Shown here: positions 4,820 through 5,730 of the stretch, one piece after another
Layout: each line of letters opens with the position of its first letter
Numbering within the stretch: position 1 is the first letter of the stretch
DNA from: an uncultured Bacteroidales bacterium
Lineage (GTDB): Bacteria > Bacteroidota > Bacteroidia > Bacteroidales > Bacteroidaceae
DNA: 5,730 nucleotides
Assembly: GCA_902803195.1 (NCBI GenBank)
Contig: CADCOX010000201.1
Location: 1-5,730, forward strand
Direction: 5' to 3'
Made by a program: the position numbers and the translations under genes
The notes under the pieces: model-generated
Database searches by the model: none
What the model was told of the DNA's origin: nothing
What the model saw: only the letters and a program-made list of their open reading frames with translations

Positions 4820-5730
4820 TCCTGTTTTCGAGAGGATTTCCGAGGTTTCCATTGTGGTTTTAGTTCTAAGAAGATTTCGAAATTGCGACCAGCCATAGGA
4901 CGTGAGAGGACGGTGACGTATTCCGACCCGAAGAGATTGTTGACGACGCCCTTGAGTGAGGCCTGGATATGTCGCCAGTAGAACAGTTTCTCGAGCGAGA
5001 TGTCGTTCATATAATAAGGCTTGAGGCGGCCTGTGATGCGAGTTACCTCGTTGCTGGTCGTGGTGAAGCGTTCGCTATAGGAGTTCCACTGATAGGCAAA
5101 CGTCCACGTCCGCCATTGCACTCTGATGTTAGCGTTGGCGGAGTGGCGAGGTACATAGACGAGTTGCTTGCCGTAGGATGCGTCGTTGTCGTCGAGGTCG
5201 CGGCTTTGGTTGATGCTCGGTGTGAAGGCATAGTTGCCCGTGAGCATCAAAGTCCAGTCGCGCGGCAGTTGCAGACGCGCATCGAGCAAGAACTCAGTGC
5301 CGTAGCTATGAACACGCTTGAGGTTGAAAGGTTGCCAGAAACCTTTTGCATTTGGCGTCCAAAGAATCCAATCGGTAATGTGAGAGTCGAAGGCCGAGAG
5401 GTTGGTCTTGAGCGAAAGAACCGTCTGGTCGCTCAAGGGAACATGTAGGTTGCCTTCGAGTCCGCCATCATAGGTGAAGCCACGTTCGGGGCGCAGGTCG
5501 GGGTTGCCGCCCGGACGGAAGTAGAGGTCGTCCATCGATGGGTAGCGGTAGTTGCGGGCGATGGATGTCTTGAAGATGAGAGATGACTTAGGACGCTTGT
5601 TCCAAAGCGTGTATTCGGCGAAAAATGCGGGAATGAGCGGAACGAAATCGTTGCGGTAAAGTTCTTCGCGCAAGACGGAGGAGAGTGCCAGACGTTTGGT
5701 CGCACGGTATTTGGCCGACAGCGTCAGCGA
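4816..5730 (-). CDS. TonB-dependent outer-membrane receptor, C-terminal part (BtuB-like; runs off right edge)
   Basis: C-terminal 304 residues of a TonB-dependent receptor, an outer-membrane beta-barrel that imports a scarce ligand using energy from TonB-ExbBD. The frame is open to the right edge, so the 5' end, plug domain and TonB box are missing; the in-frame TTG at 5673 is internal. From the edge, visible segments are barrel strands (SLTLSAKYRATKRLALSSVL), the well-conserved SIARNYRYPSMDDLYF with GGNPDLRPERG (about residues 57-83), the NLKRVHSYGTEFLLDARLQL strand, and the closing VVNNLFGSEYVTVLSRPMAG with RNFEIFLELKPQW at the C-terminus. The barrel-closing strand is followed by a short basic tail (KPRKSSRKQE). 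NYRYPxxxDLYxxPGGNPxLxPE and SRPMxGRNFEIFLE recall Bacteroidetes vitamin B12 receptors, but the class is also used for iron chelates. The stop TGA (4818-4816) overlaps the downstream ATG. Confidence 0.93.
   Translation of the reverse strand, partial: SLTLSAKYRATKRLALSSVLREELYRNDFVPLIPAFFAEYTLWNKRPKSSLIFKTSIARNYRYPSMDDLYFRPGGNPDLRPERGFTYDGGLEGNLHVPLSDQTVLSLKTNLSAFDSHITDWILWTPNAKGFWQPFNLKRVHSYGTEFLLDARLQLPRDWTLMLTGNYAFTPSINQSRDLDDNDASYGKQLVYVPRHSANANIRVQWRTWTFAYQWNSYSERFTTTSNEVTRITGRLKPYYMNDISLEKLFYWRHIQASLKGVVNNLFGSEYVTVLSRPMAGRNFEIFLELKPQWKPRKSSRKQE

Overview
The window looks like chromosomal DNA of a moderately GC-rich Bacteroidales bacterium (Prevotella/Porphyromonas/Bacteroides-like). Three things support this: the protein families (GH97, GH84, a B12/iron-type TonB-dependent receptor with a lipoprotein binding protein), start codons without a Shine-Dalgarno sequence, and promoter candidates of the Bacteroidetes type (TTTG, about 19 bp, TAnnTTTG). 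The genus is inference.

All four real genes lie on the minus strand, so transcription runs from right to left. From the right edge: (1) the C-terminal third of a TonB-dependent outer-membrane receptor (4816-5730, cut by the window edge); (2) an ABC-type substrate-binding lipoprotein of the cobalamin/iron-chelate class (3611-4819), overlapping the receptor by an ATGA junction, so the two are very probably translationally coupled; (3) a 575-bp gap (3036-3610) without a credible gene; (4) a secreted GH84 beta-N-acetylglucosaminidase (1101-3035) with its catalytic Asp-Asp pair intact; (5) a 234-bp gap with a good promoter; (6) the N-terminal 288 residues of a secreted GH97 glycoside hydrolase (1-866, cut by the left edge). 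The plus-strand open frames across these genes are shadows.

Functionally there are two modules. The right one is an outer-membrane receptor plus periplasmic binding protein, expected to import a corrinoid or iron chelate. The permease and ATPase that usually accompany such a pair are not on its downstream side. The left one is a pair of exported glycosidases, GH84 removing terminal beta-GlcNAc and GH97 acting on alpha-glucosides or alpha-galactosides. Each seems to have its own promoter, and the role in glycan foraging is inferred.

The most unusual material is non-coding or inserted. The 575-bp gap holds a strictly 22-bp-periodic array built on the perfect 12-bp palindrome ACGTATATACGT, with decayed units and hairpins at both edges. 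Between the array and the GH84 gene is a long, GC-rich leader with mutually exclusive pairings. The binding-protein gene carries an apparent in-frame insertion of about 84 bp resembling a palindromic intergenic repeat, which adds a low-complexity loop of about 28 residues.
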